Source: DATHZQ01 sp965216945 | GTDB lineage: Bacteria; Actinomycetota; Acidimicrobiia; Spongiisociales; UBA5794 | DNA: 64,000 nt | Direction: 5' to 3' | Assembly: GCA_965216945.1 (NCBI GenBank) | Contig: CBDCGU010000003.1 | Location: forward strand, 1-64,000 | Shown: positions 17,206-26,061 of the stretch, in pieces | Numbering within the stretch: the first letter of the stretch is position 1 | How the letters are laid out: every line of letters starts with the position of its first letter | Made by a program: the position numbers and the translations under genes | Notes under the pieces: generated by a model | Databases searched by the model: none | The model's input: the letters and a program-made list of their open reading frames with translations, nothing else | What the model was told of the DNA's origin: nothing

Positions 17206-18831
17206 ATGCTCGGCACACAACGCACCTTCGATGATCTGGGTGCTCCGCTCCACTCCGTGCCCTTTTGCATCCTCGATCTGGAAACGACCGGGGGCTCGCC
17301 GCACGACTGTGAGATCACCGAAGTGGGGGCGGTTCGCTACGAGGGCGGCGAGCTCACCGGCACGTTCCAGACGCTGGTCGACCCGGGAGCCCCGATCCCG
17401 CCGTCGATCACGATCCTCACTGGGATCACCCAGTCGATGGTCGTCGACGCCCCCAAGATCGAGGAGGTGCTGCCTTCGCTGCTCGAGTTCATCGGCGAGG
17501 CGGTCATCGTCGGCCACAACGTGCGATTCGACCTCTCCTTTCTCAATGCCGCCGCCCTGCGGCTCGGGTACGGCCGGCTTCCCAACCGCAGCTCCGACAC
17601 CGCGGCCTTGGGTCGGCGGCTGCTGGCATCGGAGGTACGCAACTTCCGCCTCGGTACGCTGGCACGTCACCTCCGGTCGCCGACCAAGCCGAACCATCGC
17701 GCCCTCGAAGACGCCAAGGCCACTGCCCACGTCTTCTTCGAGTTGCTGGCACGGGCCGGCGCCATCGGCGTCACCTACCTGGAGGATCTCCTGGCGCTGC
17801 CGACGGCCCGCGGCGCACCGCATTACGCCAAGCTGGAGCTGACGGACGGCCTGCCGCGCCGGCCCGGTGTCTACCTGTTCCGGGACCGCAACGACCGCGT
17901 CATCTACGTCGGCAAGGCCAAGAACCTGCGTGCCCGCGTGCGCTCCTACTTCTACGGCGACAAGCGCCGCCGCATCGCCGACATGCTGCGCGACCTGGTA
18001 CGGATCGAGACGAGGGTGTGCCCGACGGAGGTCGAGGCCGGGATCGCAGAACTGCGGTTGATCCACGCCCACCGGCCCCACTACAACCGCCGCTCCCGCC
18101 CCGCCAGGTCCACGCACTGGCTTCGGCTCACCCGTGAGGAGTACCCCAGGCTGTCGATCGTCCGGACCCAGCGACCGGAGGTCACACTCGCCCAGCTGGG
18201 GCCGTTCCGGCACCGGCGCACCGCCGAGCTCGTCATGCATGCGATCTGGGACGCGATCCCCATCCGGCGCTGCACGGGACGCCGCGGACACCCGTCGTGC
18301 CGGTATGCGCAGCTCGGTGTCGCCCTCTGCCCCTGCGACGGCGCCATCGACGACGAGCTGTACAGGGCCACGACGGACAACCTCGTATCCGGCATCACTG
18401 CGGATCCGGGCCTCCTCCTCGAGCCGCTCGTCGATCGGATGCGCAGTCTGGCCGGTGGAAGCCGATTCGAGGAGGCCGCCGACGTGCGCGATCGCCACAG
18501 GGCCCTGGCGCGGGCGCTCGAGGTACGCAGGATCTGGCAGGCTCTCGCCGGCGCCGGTCTCGTCTGGGCACAGAGCGACGAGGGCGAGTCCGTGGTCATC
18601 GACCACGGATCGCTCGTGGCGTCGTGGGGCCCCGGCGACCCCACGCCATTGCTCCCGGTCGCAGCGGCCGACGTCGATCTCCCGCCGACGCCCCCGACCG
18701 TCGCCGCCGCAGAGGAGCTGTGGCTGCTCTGGCGCTGGCTCGACCGCCCGGGCGTGGCGATCGTCGAGAGCACCACCCCCATCACGATGCCGGCCCGACC
18801 GGTGCGCACGCTCACCACCCTCGCCTCATGA
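17206..18831 (+). CDS. DEDDh exonuclease fused to UvrC-type GIY-YIG nuclease
   Basis: A 541-residue DNA-repair nuclease. Residues 1-190 are a DnaQ/epsilon-type 3'-5' exonuclease (CILDLETTGG for ExoI, VGHNVRFDLSFL for ExoII, NHRALEDAKATAHVF for the DEDDh ExoIII). Residues 220-300 are a GIY-YIG domain like UvrC's N-terminus (GLPRRPGVYLFRDRNDRVIY, VGKAKNLRARVRSYF), followed by a UvrC-like region and a UVR-type helix pair (SRFEEAADVRDRHRALARAL). The UvrC RNase-H/HhH C-terminus is absent, as in Cho. ATG 17206 has GAGGA 5 bases upstream and lies after the promoter; the upstream ATG 17167 is inside the LexA box. Expected to be DNA-damage induced and to incise and trim damaged DNA. Confidence 0.93.
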   Translation: MLGTQRTFDDLGAPLHSVPFCILDLETTGGSPHDCEITEVGAVRYEGGELTGTFQTLVDPGAPIPPSITILTGITQSMVVDAPKIEEVLPSLLEFIGEAVIVGHNVRFDLSFLNAAALRLGYGRLPNRSSDTAALGRRLLASEVRNFRLGTLARHLRSPTKPNHRALEDAKATAHVFFELLARAGAIGVTYLEDLLALPTARGAPHYAKLELTDGLPRRPGVYLFRDRNDRVIYVGKAKNLRARVRSYFYGDKRRRIADMLRDLVRIETRVCPTEVEAGIAELRLIHAHRPHYNRRSRPARSTHWLRLTREEYPRLSIVRTQRPEVTLAQLGPFRHRRTAELVMHAIWDAIPIRRCTGRRGHPSCRYAQLGVALCPCDGAIDDELYRATTDNLVSGITADPGLLLEPLVDRMRSLAGGSRFEEAADVRDRHRALARALEVRRIWQALAGAGLVWAQSDEGESVVIDHGSLVASWGPGDPTPLLPVAAADVDLPPTPPTVAAAEELWLLWRWLDRPGVAIVESTTPITMPARPVRTLTTLAS

Positions 18832-18999
18832 GCCGGCCCCAACCGCTGCCTCGCGGCAACGTCCCGCCGCCGGCGAGCGGCGTCCCCGGGGCGGAGCCGT
18901 GCCCACCACCGGAGCGGGCCGCCAGCCTGCGTGGCGCCCGAACGCCCCGTGGAGGGACACCACAGCGCGAGCGCGGCCGGCAACTAGCCTGCTCCGGGC

Positions 19000-21003
19000 A
19001 TGCGCTTCATCGTTCGCCAAGGCACTGATCCTGTCGCACGGGCCGACTCGGCACTGTTGCGTGCGCTCGGTCTTCCCGGCGGCGGCGTTGTCAGGATCGG
19101 CAAGACCCATTGCAAGGTCTCTCCCGGCGACGTCCCGTCGCCGACGGCTCTCCTCCTGGGCGTGCGCTCGATGCAGAACGCCGGTGTCGAAGTCGGCGAC
19201 AGTGTCGACGTGGTGCGCGTTCCGCTGCCCGAGGCGTATCGCGTCACCGTCGACGGTGCGGACGCACCACTCAACACCCGTCATCTGTCGCGTGCCTTGC
19301 AGGGCATTCCCGTCACCGTCGGCGACCGGGTGGTGGCGCAGAGCGCCTACGGGAAGGATGAGGCCGCTACGGAGATCGAGTTGACCGTCATGGCAGTCGA
19401 GCCTGGTGACGCCGGGCTCGTGGGAAGCGCAACCGTGGTGTCGGAGGAGGGCGAGACGCCGACGGCCGTCGTGGAGCACCCGACCGGAAAGGTGGCGGGC
19501 GACGCACCGACCGCAGCCGAGGCGCTGCTCGCCGGGCTCGACACCGAGCTCGACGTGATGACAGGTTGGTTGTCGCTGCTGACATCTCGGCAGGACCTGC
19601 CCGATGCTTGGGGCCTCCCCAAGGTGGCCGGCGTGCTGCTCGAGGGGCCGGCGGGATGCGGCAAGTCGGAGCTGGTGGCTGCCGCGGCCGCCAATGCCAA
19701 GGCTCGTGTGCACGAGGTGTCGCTAGAGCTGGTGTTCAAGCCCGACAAGCTGCTCGAGCGGTTGGAGAAGGCGGTCAAGAGCGCGGTCGGGCCCACGGTG
19801 ATCTTCGTCGACCGCCTCGATGCCGTGGCGGGCGACGACGGCATGTTCCGCACCCAGGTGGCCGCCATCATGCGATGGTTCCTCGATGCTGTCGCCGACA
19901 AGCCCCGCATCGCGTGCGTGCTGGCCGTGTCCGCGGTCGCCAAGCTCCCGGCGTCCGTCACCACGACGCCCTTGCTGCCCCGCACGCTGTCGATCCCACC
20001 ACCGGACGCCGAACGTAGGGCTCTCCTGTTCGAGTCCGCCATCTCCCGGGTCCCTGCCGAGGAGATCGACTTCGATCAGCTGGCGGCGCGTACCGCCGGG
20101 TTCTCCGGGGCCGACATCCTCGCCGCAGTCGTGCATGCTTCGGCGATGATCGCCCCGAAGGGCGGCGCCTTGACCCAGGACCTGCTGGTGCAGGCGGCGG
20201 ATGAGACCACGCCGTCTCTCGGCGCCACCGGCATGGGCGAGATGCCCTCGTACGGCTTCGAGCGGGTGGCCAACCTCGACGAGGTGAAGCAGCGCTTGAC
20301 GGAAGCAGTGATCTGGCAGATGAGGGAACCGGAACGGTTCTCCCGCCTCGGGATCGAACCGCCGAGGGGGCTCCTTTTGTACGGCCCACCAGGGACGGGC
20401 AAGACGTTCGTGATTCGGGCGCTCGCCAACGAGTCCGGTGCCGCGTTCTTCACGGTGAAAGGCGCCGAGCTACTGGACAAATACGTCGGCGAGTCGGAGC
20501 GAGCGGTTCGCGAGGTGTTTGCGAGAGCCCGCGCCGTCGCCCCTGCCATACTCTTCTTCGACGAGATCGACGCACTGGCGCCGGTCCGCGGCAACTCCAC
20601 CAATTCGGTCACCGACTCGGTCGTGGCCGCTCTTTTGACCGAGATGGACGGCGTCGCAGAACGCGGCGACGTGTTCACGATCGGTGCAACCAACCGGCGT
20701 GATCTGGTCGACCCTGCACTGCTCCGCCCCGGCCGTCTCGAGACCCACCTGTATCTGGGGCTGCCACCTCCCGAGTCGCGGCGTGCGTTCTTCGGCATCA
20801 GTGACGTCCCCTTCGCCGCTGACGTCGATGTCGAGCGGATCATCGAGGCCACCGACGGGTTGTCGTTCGCCGAGCTGTCCGGCTTGCTGCGTGAAGCGGC
20901 GCTGCAAGCACTACGACGCGACTCCTCGGCGATCGCCGTGACGAATGCCGACATCGACTTTGCATTGGAGCGCTACCGAATGAACGAGGCACCCGCCGGC
21001 TGA
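19000..21003 (+). CDS. Cdc48/VCP-like tandem AAA ATPase
   Basis: A 667-residue unfoldase. An N-terminal double-psi-barrel-like substrate domain (residues 1-130) is followed by two AAA modules. D1 (about 180-400) has Walker A EGPAGCGKSE but a degenerate Walker B VIFVDRLDA, where the catalytic Glu is replaced by Arg. D2 (about 415-640) is canonical: GPPGTGKT, ILFFDEIDALAP, sensor and arginine-finger region TIGATNRRDLVDPALLRPGR. D1 therefore probably binds but does not hydrolyse ATP. The family is found across actinobacteria and is thought to act in protein quality control. ATG 19000 is 9 bases after TAGCCT, a near-leaderless layout. The 168 bases before it show nothing else. Confidence 0.9.
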   Translation: MRFIVRQGTDPVARADSALLRALGLPGGGVVRIGKTHCKVSPGDVPSPTALLLGVRSMQNAGVEVGDSVDVVRVPLPEAYRVTVDGADAPLNTRHLSRALQGIPVTVGDRVVAQSAYGKDEAATEIELTVMAVEPGDAGLVGSATVVSEEGETPTAVVEHPTGKVAGDAPTAAEALLAGLDTELDVMTGWLSLLTSRQDLPDAWGLPKVAGVLLEGPAGCGKSELVAAAAANAKARVHEVSLELVFKPDKLLERLEKAVKSAVGPTVIFVDRLDAVAGDDGMFRTQVAAIMRWFLDAVADKPRIACVLAVSAVAKLPASVTTTPLLPRTLSIPPPDAERRALLFESAISRVPAEEIDFDQLAARTAGFSGADILAAVVHASAMIAPKGGALTQDLLVQAADETTPSLGATGMGEMPSYGFERVANLDEVKQRLTEAVIWQMREPERFSRLGIEPPRGLLLYGPPGTGKTFVIRALANESGAAFFTVKGAELLDKYVGESERAVREVFARARAVAPAILFFDEIDALAPVRGNSTNSVTDSVVAALLTEMDGVAERGDVFTIGATNRRDLVDPALLRPGRLETHLYLGLPPPESRRAFFGISDVPFAADVDVERIIEATDGLSFAELSGLLREAALQALRRDSSAIAVTNADIDFALERYRMNEAPAG

Positions 21004-21034
21004 GGGTGACTCGCCGGTGCGGCGTGTGCCGGGA

Positions 21035-21718
21035 TCAGAATCCGCGCTGGTGATCGGCGTAAGGTGGTTCGGCGCCGGCGCGGAACTCCTCGACGTTCGG
21101 CCCCCCGAGTCGATGCAGTTTGCGGTTGCCGTACACGTAGCTGACGATGAGCAGCGGGATGATCGTCGGCCATGATGTGAGCACCTTGGCGATGGCGAGA
21201 AGCTCCGGCTCCCCGTTGGTGAAGAGGACCCACTGGACCAGCGCACGCCCCGCGAAGAACGCCACCCAGATCCACGACACGGAGGTGTAGGCGGGCCGGA
21301 CGTCGGGCCGCACATACCACTCCATGGGCCACTGCCGAACGAGGCGGCTCGACCAGGCAGCAAGCGGGCGGCGGACGACGATGCTCACGACCGTACCGAT
21401 CGCCGCCCCGGCGGCGCCAAGGATGCCGGGTAGGAAATAGCTCTCGGCGCGCCCACTGCGCAGGGCGAGGAAGGCGGTGAACGCAATGGCCCCGATGCCT
21501 CCGATGGCGTAGACGACCTGCTGTCCTTTGCGCAGGCGCCATGCCGCAACGCCCAAGCCGACGAACAGGGCCGCGGTGGCCGCCCATCCGAGCCCGGCCC
21601 AGGCGTTGACCGCGACGAACACGAGCGGAGCAGGAAACGAGTCGCCGATCGTGCGCTCCCCGGTGAAGAGGTCACGCAGATCGTTGCGGATGTCGGTGCG
21701 CAGGGTCGGATCACTCAC
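21035..21718 (-). CDS. DUF3159 integral membrane protein
   Basis: A 227-residue protein with about six hydrophobic segments (PLVFVAVNAWAGLGWAATAA, VVYAIGGIGAIAFTAFLALR, LPGILGAAGAAIGTVVSIVV, and later SVSWIWVAFFAGRALVQWVL and WPTIIPLLIVSYVYG). The family is an actinobacterial membrane protein of unknown function; the conserved pieces here are the GRAESYFLPG loop and the tail RKLHRLGGPNVEEFR. GTG 21718 starts the protein. It is convergent with the AAA ATPase gene and shares its strand with hisA 27 bases upstream, so the two may be one unit. Confidence 0.8.
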   Translation of the reverse strand: MSDPTLRTDIRNDLRDLFTGERTIGDSFPAPLVFVAVNAWAGLGWAATAALFVGLGVAAWRLRKGQQVVYAIGGIGAIAFTAFLALRSGRAESYFLPGILGAAGAAIGTVVSIVVRRPLAAWSSRLVRQWPMEWYVRPDVRPAYTSVSWIWVAFFAGRALVQWVLFTNGEPELLAIAKVLTSWPTIIPLLIVSYVYGNRKLHRLGGPNVEEFRAGAEPPYADHQRGF

Positions 21719-21745
21719 AGGCCGAGGTTATTGGCGGGCCGACCA

Positions 21746-22465
21746 CTACGGGGACGGCTCTACCGCCCGCAGTGCTTCCTCGACGGTGAAGGCCCCCTCG
21801 TAGAGGGCGCGCCCCACGATGGCGCCCTCGGCGCCCGTCGCCGCGAGCCGCACCAGGTCGGCCACGCTGCCCACTCCTCCGGATCCGAGGATCGAGAGTT
21901 GTGGAGCCGCCGCCTGGACACGTGCGATGACCTCGAGGTCGGGACCCTCCATGGTCCCGTCACGACCGATGCCGGTGACCAGGACCCGCTCGACTCCCGC
22001 CCCCACCAGGCCATCCACGACAGCCTCCAACGGGCGACCGTCGTCCCGCCATCCCTGACCCGTTGCGCTGTTTCCCCGCACGTCGAGTGCGGCGACGACA
22101 CGGGACGACCCAACACGAGCAACCGAGCCTGCAAGCAACTCTGGGTGCCACACGGCCGCGGTGCCCATGACCACTCTGTGCGCACCGAGGCCGATGGCAT
22201 GGGAGGCTGCGTCCGGCGTCCGGATACCACCGCCGACCTGGAACGGAACGCCGGCCACGGCCATCGCCCGCCACAGTCCGTCGGCCGGAACGCCGTCGCG
22301 AGCCCCTGCCAGGTCGACGACGTGGACCAGGGCCGCACCGGCTGCACACCACTCCGTGGCCTGCTGCACGGGGTCGTCGGCGTACACGGTGACGCGGCCG
22401 TAGTCCCCTCGCATCAGCCGCACCACACGGCCGTCGAGCACGTCGACGGCAGGGATCAGCTGCAC
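21746..22465 (-). CDS. hisA: ProFAR isomerase (HisA)
   Basis: Catalyses the fourth step of histidine synthesis, isomerising ProFAR to PRFAR. The 239-residue barrel has LIPAVDVLDGRVVRLMRGDY at its N-terminus (catalytic Asp8 region), QVGGGIRTPDAA, LVTGIGRDGTMEGPD (second catalytic Asp, phosphate loop) and GSGGVGSVADL. Actinobacteria with PriA use a dual HisA/TrpF enzyme; the sequence alone does not show which this is, and no trpF was seen. It begins with GTG 22465 and is transcribed away from all the other his genes, across a 74-base region holding a TAGCATGCTA palindrome. Confidence 0.93.
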   Translation of the reverse strand: MQLIPAVDVLDGRVVRLMRGDYGRVTVYADDPVQQATEWCAAGAALVHVVDLAGARDGVPADGLWRAMAVAGVPFQVGGGIRTPDAASHAIGLGAHRVVMGTAAVWHPELLAGSVARVGSSRVVAALDVRGNSATGQGWRDDGRPLEAVVDGLVGAGVERVLVTGIGRDGTMEGPDLEVIARVQAAAPQLSILGSGGVGSVADLVRLAATGAEGAIVGRALYEGAFTVEEALRAVEPSP

Positions 22466-22494
22466 CAGCCGTCCAGCCGATGTTTGTGGTGTGA

Positions 22495-22504
22495 TAGCAT
22501 GCTA
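22495..22504. promoter_or_regulatory. Candidate his operator palindrome between hisA and yerC
   Basis: TAGCATGCTA is a perfect 10-bp palindrome in the short divergent region (22466-22539), flanked at unequal distance by GTGGT (22487-22491) and ACCAC. Its place, serving both hisA and the yerC-hisG unit, is right for an autoregulated operator of the TrpR-family protein encoded immediately downstream. The assignment is inference. Confidence 0.45.
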
Positions 22505-22539
22505 GAACGTTACCACGATGAAACGACGGGGGGCGTGCG

Positions 22540-22860
22540 ATGGGCATTCCGATGACGACCGACGACTGGCGCAACGACGACACTGCGGCACTGTTCGATG
22601 CGATCCTGACGCTCGAGAGTCGAGACGGGGCCGCCCACTTCTTTCGTGATCTCTGCACGTACCGCGAGCTCGAAGAGATGGCTTCACGTTGGGCAGTCGT
22701 CCGTCTCCTCGACAAGGGAATCCCCTATCGCGAGATCCGCGACCGCACCGGCGTGTCGACGGCAACGATTACCCGAATCAACCAGTGGCTCCAGCACGGC
22801 ACGGGCGGCTACCGCACCATGCTGGACCGGCTCGCCGGCGTAGACCCGGGCGGACGATGA
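22540..22860 (+). CDS. YerC/YecD-type TrpR-family regulator
   Basis: A 106-residue all-helical DNA-binding protein of the TrpR superfamily: RDLCTYRELEEMASRWAVVR leads into the helix-turn-helix LLDKGIPYREIRDRTG-VSTATITRINQWL, and the tail GTGGYRTMLDRL is usual for YerC proteins. Such proteins have been proposed as histidine-pathway repressors in Gram-positive bacteria, and here the gene is the first of the his operon, overlapping hisG by ATGA, which strongly supports that role. The effector is presumably histidine or a pathway product. ATG 22540 follows a GGGGGG ribosome site. Confidence 0.85.
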   Translation: MGIPMTTDDWRNDDTAALFDAILTLESRDGAAHFFRDLCTYRELEEMASRWAVVRLLDKGIPYREIRDRTGVSTATITRINQWLQHGTGGYRTMLDRLAGVDPGGR

Positions 22861-23714
22861 GCACCCTTCGGATCGCCCTTCCCAACAAGGGCAGGCTGGA
22901 TCGACCCGCCACCGACCTGCTGCAACACAGCGGCATGCGATTCGAGAAGACGGAGCGCTCACTGTCCGTCCCGGTGTCCAACGTCGACATCGAATTGCTG
23001 TTCGTCCGCACCGAGGACATCCCCGAGCTCGTCGCCGACGGGGTTGCCGGCATGGGTATCACCGGTCTCGACCTGGTCCAGGAGGCAGGCCTACCCGTCA
23101 CGGTCGCACTCGAACTCGGCTTCGGCCGCTGCCGGCTGGCGGCCGCCGTCGCCGCATCGTCGCCGATCACCGACGTCTCGGAGTTCGACCGGCTCCGTAT
23201 CGCGACGTCGCACCCCAACGTGACGGCCCGCTTCTTCGCGGACAAGGGCATCCCGATCACGCCCGTGCCGTTGCGCGGCTCGGTCGAGGTGGCCCCACGT
23301 CTCGATGTGGCCGACGCCGTGGTCGACCTCGTCTCGTCCGGTAGCACCATGCGAGTCAACGGCCTCCGACCCGTCGCCGTCCTCCTCGAATCACAAGCGG
23401 TCCTCATCGAGCGCTGCGATCTCGCCGGCGCCGAGGCCGACCTGGCGGCTCAGGTCGAGACGATGCTGCGCGCCGTACTCGCCGGGCGCCGGCGGCGCTA
23501 TCTCCTCATGAACGCCAGGCGTGCCGACGTGCCAACCCTGGCCACGATCATCCCCGGCCTGGAGGCGCCGACCGTCGTCCCACTCGCCGAGGAGGGCATG
23601 GTGGCGCTGCATTCGGTTGTCGACGCCGACGAGGTCTGGTCCGTGCTTCCCCGGCTCGAGGAAGCCGGAGCGTCCGGGATCCTCGTGCTGCCCATCGAGC
23701 AGCTGATCCCGTGA
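22857..23714 (+). CDS. hisG: ATP phosphoribosyltransferase, long form
   Basis: First committed enzyme of histidine biosynthesis, joining ATP and PRPP. The 285-residue length and the C-terminal ACT-like domain (from about residue 200; YLLMNARRADVPTLATIIPG to the end) make it the long, HisZ-independent, histidine-inhibited form. Visible family motifs are LRIALPNKGRL at the N-terminus, DVADAVVDLVSSGSTMRVNG (the PRPP-binding loop) and VTARFFADKGI. It starts with ATG 22857 overlapping the yerC stop and ends with GTGATG overlapping hisD. Confidence 0.96.
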   Translation: MSTLRIALPNKGRLDRPATDLLQHSGMRFEKTERSLSVPVSNVDIELLFVRTEDIPELVADGVAGMGITGLDLVQEAGLPVTVALELGFGRCRLAAAVAASSPITDVSEFDRLRIATSHPNVTARFFADKGIPITPVPLRGSVEVAPRLDVADAVVDLVSSGSTMRVNGLRPVAVLLESQAVLIERCDLAGAEADLAAQVETMLRAVLAGRRRRYLLMNARRADVPTLATIIPGLEAPTVVPLAEEGMVALHSVVDADEVWSVLPRLEEAGASGILVLPIEQLIP

Positions 23715-25012
23715 TGCGGCTGCGTACGATCGACTTGCGCTCCGCAGCTCCGGACGAGCTGGCCGCCGTGCTGCGCCGCTCGGCCGTCCCCGACCCGTCG
23801 ATCCGCGGCCGCGCCGCGGAGATCGTGCACGCCGTGCGCACGGGCGGCGACGGTGCGCTCCACGCTGCAGCAACCCAGTTCGGCGGGAGCCCGGCCGGCG
23901 GTGCGATTCACGTCGACCGGAGCCGCCCCGCAGAAGCATGGCGCACCTCCCCCACCGGCCTCCGCAGTGCTCTGGAGCATGCCGCCCGCAACATCCGCAT
24001 CGCCCACGAGCCGCAACGTCCCGTCGACGCCGAACTGGAGGTATCGCCCGGGGTCCAGGTCGATCGGCGCTGGACCCCGCTCAACCGCGTTGGCGTCTAC
24101 GTCCCCGGCGGAATGGCGCCGTACCCGTCGTCGCTGCTGATGGGCGCCATACCCGCCCAAGTCGCCGGCGTGACCGAAGTCGTCGTCGCCACGCCGGCCG
24201 ACGCCTCAGGCCGCGTCTCGGATGCCGTCCTCGCCACAGCAGGGATGCTTGGCATCACCGAGGTGTATGCGATGGGCGGGGCACAGGCCGTGGGTGCGCT
24301 GGCTTACGGCACGGAAACGATCGACAGAGTCGACAAGATCGTCGGACCGGGCAGCGTCTGGGTGACGGCGGCCAAGCTCGCCGTGTATGGCGACTGCGCA
24401 GTCGACCTCCCTGCCGGACCGAGCGAGGCACTCGTGATGGCCGACGACGCGGCAGACGCTCGGCTCGTAGCCGCCGATCTGCTGTGCCAGGCCGAGCACG
24501 GCCCCGACTCGCCGGTGGTGCTCGTCACGACGTCTGCCGCACTGGCCGATGCCGTCGGCGCACAGCTCGACGACCTGTTGCCCCGCCTCGCTCGCCGCGA
24601 CATCTTGCGCAAGGCGCTGGGTGACCACGGGCTCGTCGTCCACACCACCGACATCGCCCAAGCCGTCGCATTCGCCAACCGGTACGCCCCCGAGCACCTC
24701 TCCGTGCACACCCGAGACGCCCGCCGCGTTGCCAGAGGCATCACCGCTGCGGGATCGGTGTTTGTCGGAACCTGGTCGCCGGAGTCCGCCGGCGACTACG
24801 CCACCGGCGCCAATCACGTATTGCCCACCGGTGGCCTGGCGGGCAGCCACGGCCCGCTGTCAGTCGAGGATTTCGGCTCGTGGCGCCAGGTGCAGGAACT
24901 GACCCAAGATGGGCTGGCATCGTTGCGCTCGACGATCGCGACGCTCGCCGAGGCGGAAGGGCTCACCGCCCACCGGCTTGCGGTCGACATCCGATTCGAG
25001 GACAGGCGATGA
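23714..25012 (+). CDS. hisD: Histidinol dehydrogenase
   Basis: Performs the last two oxidations, L-histidinol to histidine, with NAD and zinc. The 432-residue protein has the family blocks RVGVYVPGGMAPYPSSLLMG, MGGAQAVGALAYGTETI, KIVGPGSVWVTAAKLAVYG, DLPAGPSEALVMAD (substrate and zinc residues), LLCQAEHGPDSPVVLV, YAPEHLSVHT (general acid/base Glu-His) and GDYATGANHVLPTGG. Length is typical (about 430). ATG 23714 shares a base with the hisG stop; a GTG one codon earlier is the alternative. It overlaps hisC by ATGA. Confidence 0.97.
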   Translation: MRLRTIDLRSAAPDELAAVLRRSAVPDPSIRGRAAEIVHAVRTGGDGALHAAATQFGGSPAGGAIHVDRSRPAEAWRTSPTGLRSALEHAARNIRIAHEPQRPVDAELEVSPGVQVDRRWTPLNRVGVYVPGGMAPYPSSLLMGAIPAQVAGVTEVVVATPADASGRVSDAVLATAGMLGITEVYAMGGAQAVGALAYGTETIDRVDKIVGPGSVWVTAAKLAVYGDCAVDLPAGPSEALVMADDAADARLVAADLLCQAEHGPDSPVVLVTTSAALADAVGAQLDDLLPRLARRDILRKALGDHGLVVHTTDIAQAVAFANRYAPEHLSVHTRDARRVARGITAAGSVFVGTWSPESAGDYATGANHVLPTGGLAGSHGPLSVEDFGSWRQVQELTQDGLASLRSTIATLAEAEGLTAHRLAVDIRFEDRR

Positions 25013-26061
25013 CCGTACCGCGCTACAAATGGCAGCCGACCACACCCGAGATCGCACGCAACGCCGGCATCGCCCCCTCCGCGGTCGTGCGTTTCGACCA
25101 CAACACCTCGCCGTTCAGCACCGAATGGGCCGTGGACGTCGCCGTCGCTGCAGCCCGGTCCTTGAACGAGTATCCCGGCGCCTCCTACCTTCCCATCCGG
25201 GAGGCGGCGGGGGCTCTCCACGGGCTTGCGCCGGAACAGGTGGCGGTTGGCGCAGGCGTCGATGAGCTGTTGCTGCTTGCCGGACGCACCTTCCTCGGGC
25301 CCGACAAGCGCAGCCTGGCGATCACGCCCTCCTACCCGCTGTACGAGATCGCATCACTGCAAGCAGGGGCCGGCTTCACCGAGGTCCCGGCGATCGGGCC
25401 CGAGCTGGTCCTTCCCGAGAATGCGCTCATCGAGGGGGCGCGCAACGCCGACGTGACGTGGCTCTGCGTCCCCGACAATCCCACCGGCAGCCGGATGGCG
25501 GACGACGTAGTCCGCGCCGTGATCGCCGCCACCGACGGGCTCGTGGTTCTCGACGCCGCATACGCCGAGTTCGCCGGAGACCACTGGTCGGAGTGGGTCG
25601 AGCGATACCACAACCTGCTCGTTCTCCACACGATGTCGAAGGGATTCGGCCTTGGTGGTCTCCGTGTGGGATACGGCCTCGGCCACCCCGACCTGGTCGA
25701 TGCACTCGACGCCATGCGCCCGCCCGGGAGCATCGCAAGCTTGTCCGTCGAGATCGCCGTTGCCGCCCTGGCCGATCCGCAGCGCATGCGCAGCCAGGTC
25801 GCCGCCATCGTGGCGGAGCGTTCTGCTCTGGCGGCGAGGCTGAGCAACCTGGGCATTCATCCGCTGCCGTCGGACACCAACTTCATCCTGTGCGAAGTCG
25901 GCTCGCATGCCAGAGCGACGGCCGAGGCGCTGATGGGCGACGGCCTGGTGGTCCGGATGTATCCCGCAGACGGTCCCCTCGGTTCTCACCTACGCTTCAC
26001 CGTCCGATCGCCCGATGAGAACGACCGCTTGATCGACGCCCTCAGGAGGAACCTGCCATGA
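25009..26061 (+). CDS. hisC: Histidinol-phosphate aminotransferase
   Basis: PLP-dependent fold-type I aminotransferase of 350 residues for imidazole-acetol phosphate. Recognisable pieces are FDHNTSPF and LNEYPGASYLPIREA at the N-terminus, VGAGVDELLLLAGRTF, CVPDNPTGSRM (the NPTG substrate loop), LDAAYAEFAG (cofactor Asp/Tyr) and HTMSKGFGLGGLRVGY, whose Lys forms the Schiff base. The final arginine region is HLRFTVRSPDEN. It overlaps hisD and hisB by 4 bases on each side, so it belongs to the operon; position supports histidine rather than general aromatic transamination. Confidence 0.94.
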   Translation: MTVPRYKWQPTTPEIARNAGIAPSAVVRFDHNTSPFSTEWAVDVAVAAARSLNEYPGASYLPIREAAGALHGLAPEQVAVGAGVDELLLLAGRTFLGPDKRSLAITPSYPLYEIASLQAGAGFTEVPAIGPELVLPENALIEGARNADVTWLCVPDNPTGSRMADDVVRAVIAATDGLVVLDAAYAEFAGDHWSEWVERYHNLLVLHTMSKGFGLGGLRVGYGLGHPDLVDALDAMRPPGSIASLSVEIAVAALADPQRMRSQVAAIVAERSALAARLSNLGIHPLPSDTNFILCEVGSHARATAEALMGDGLVVRMYPADGPLGSHLRFTVRSPDENDRLIDALRRNLP

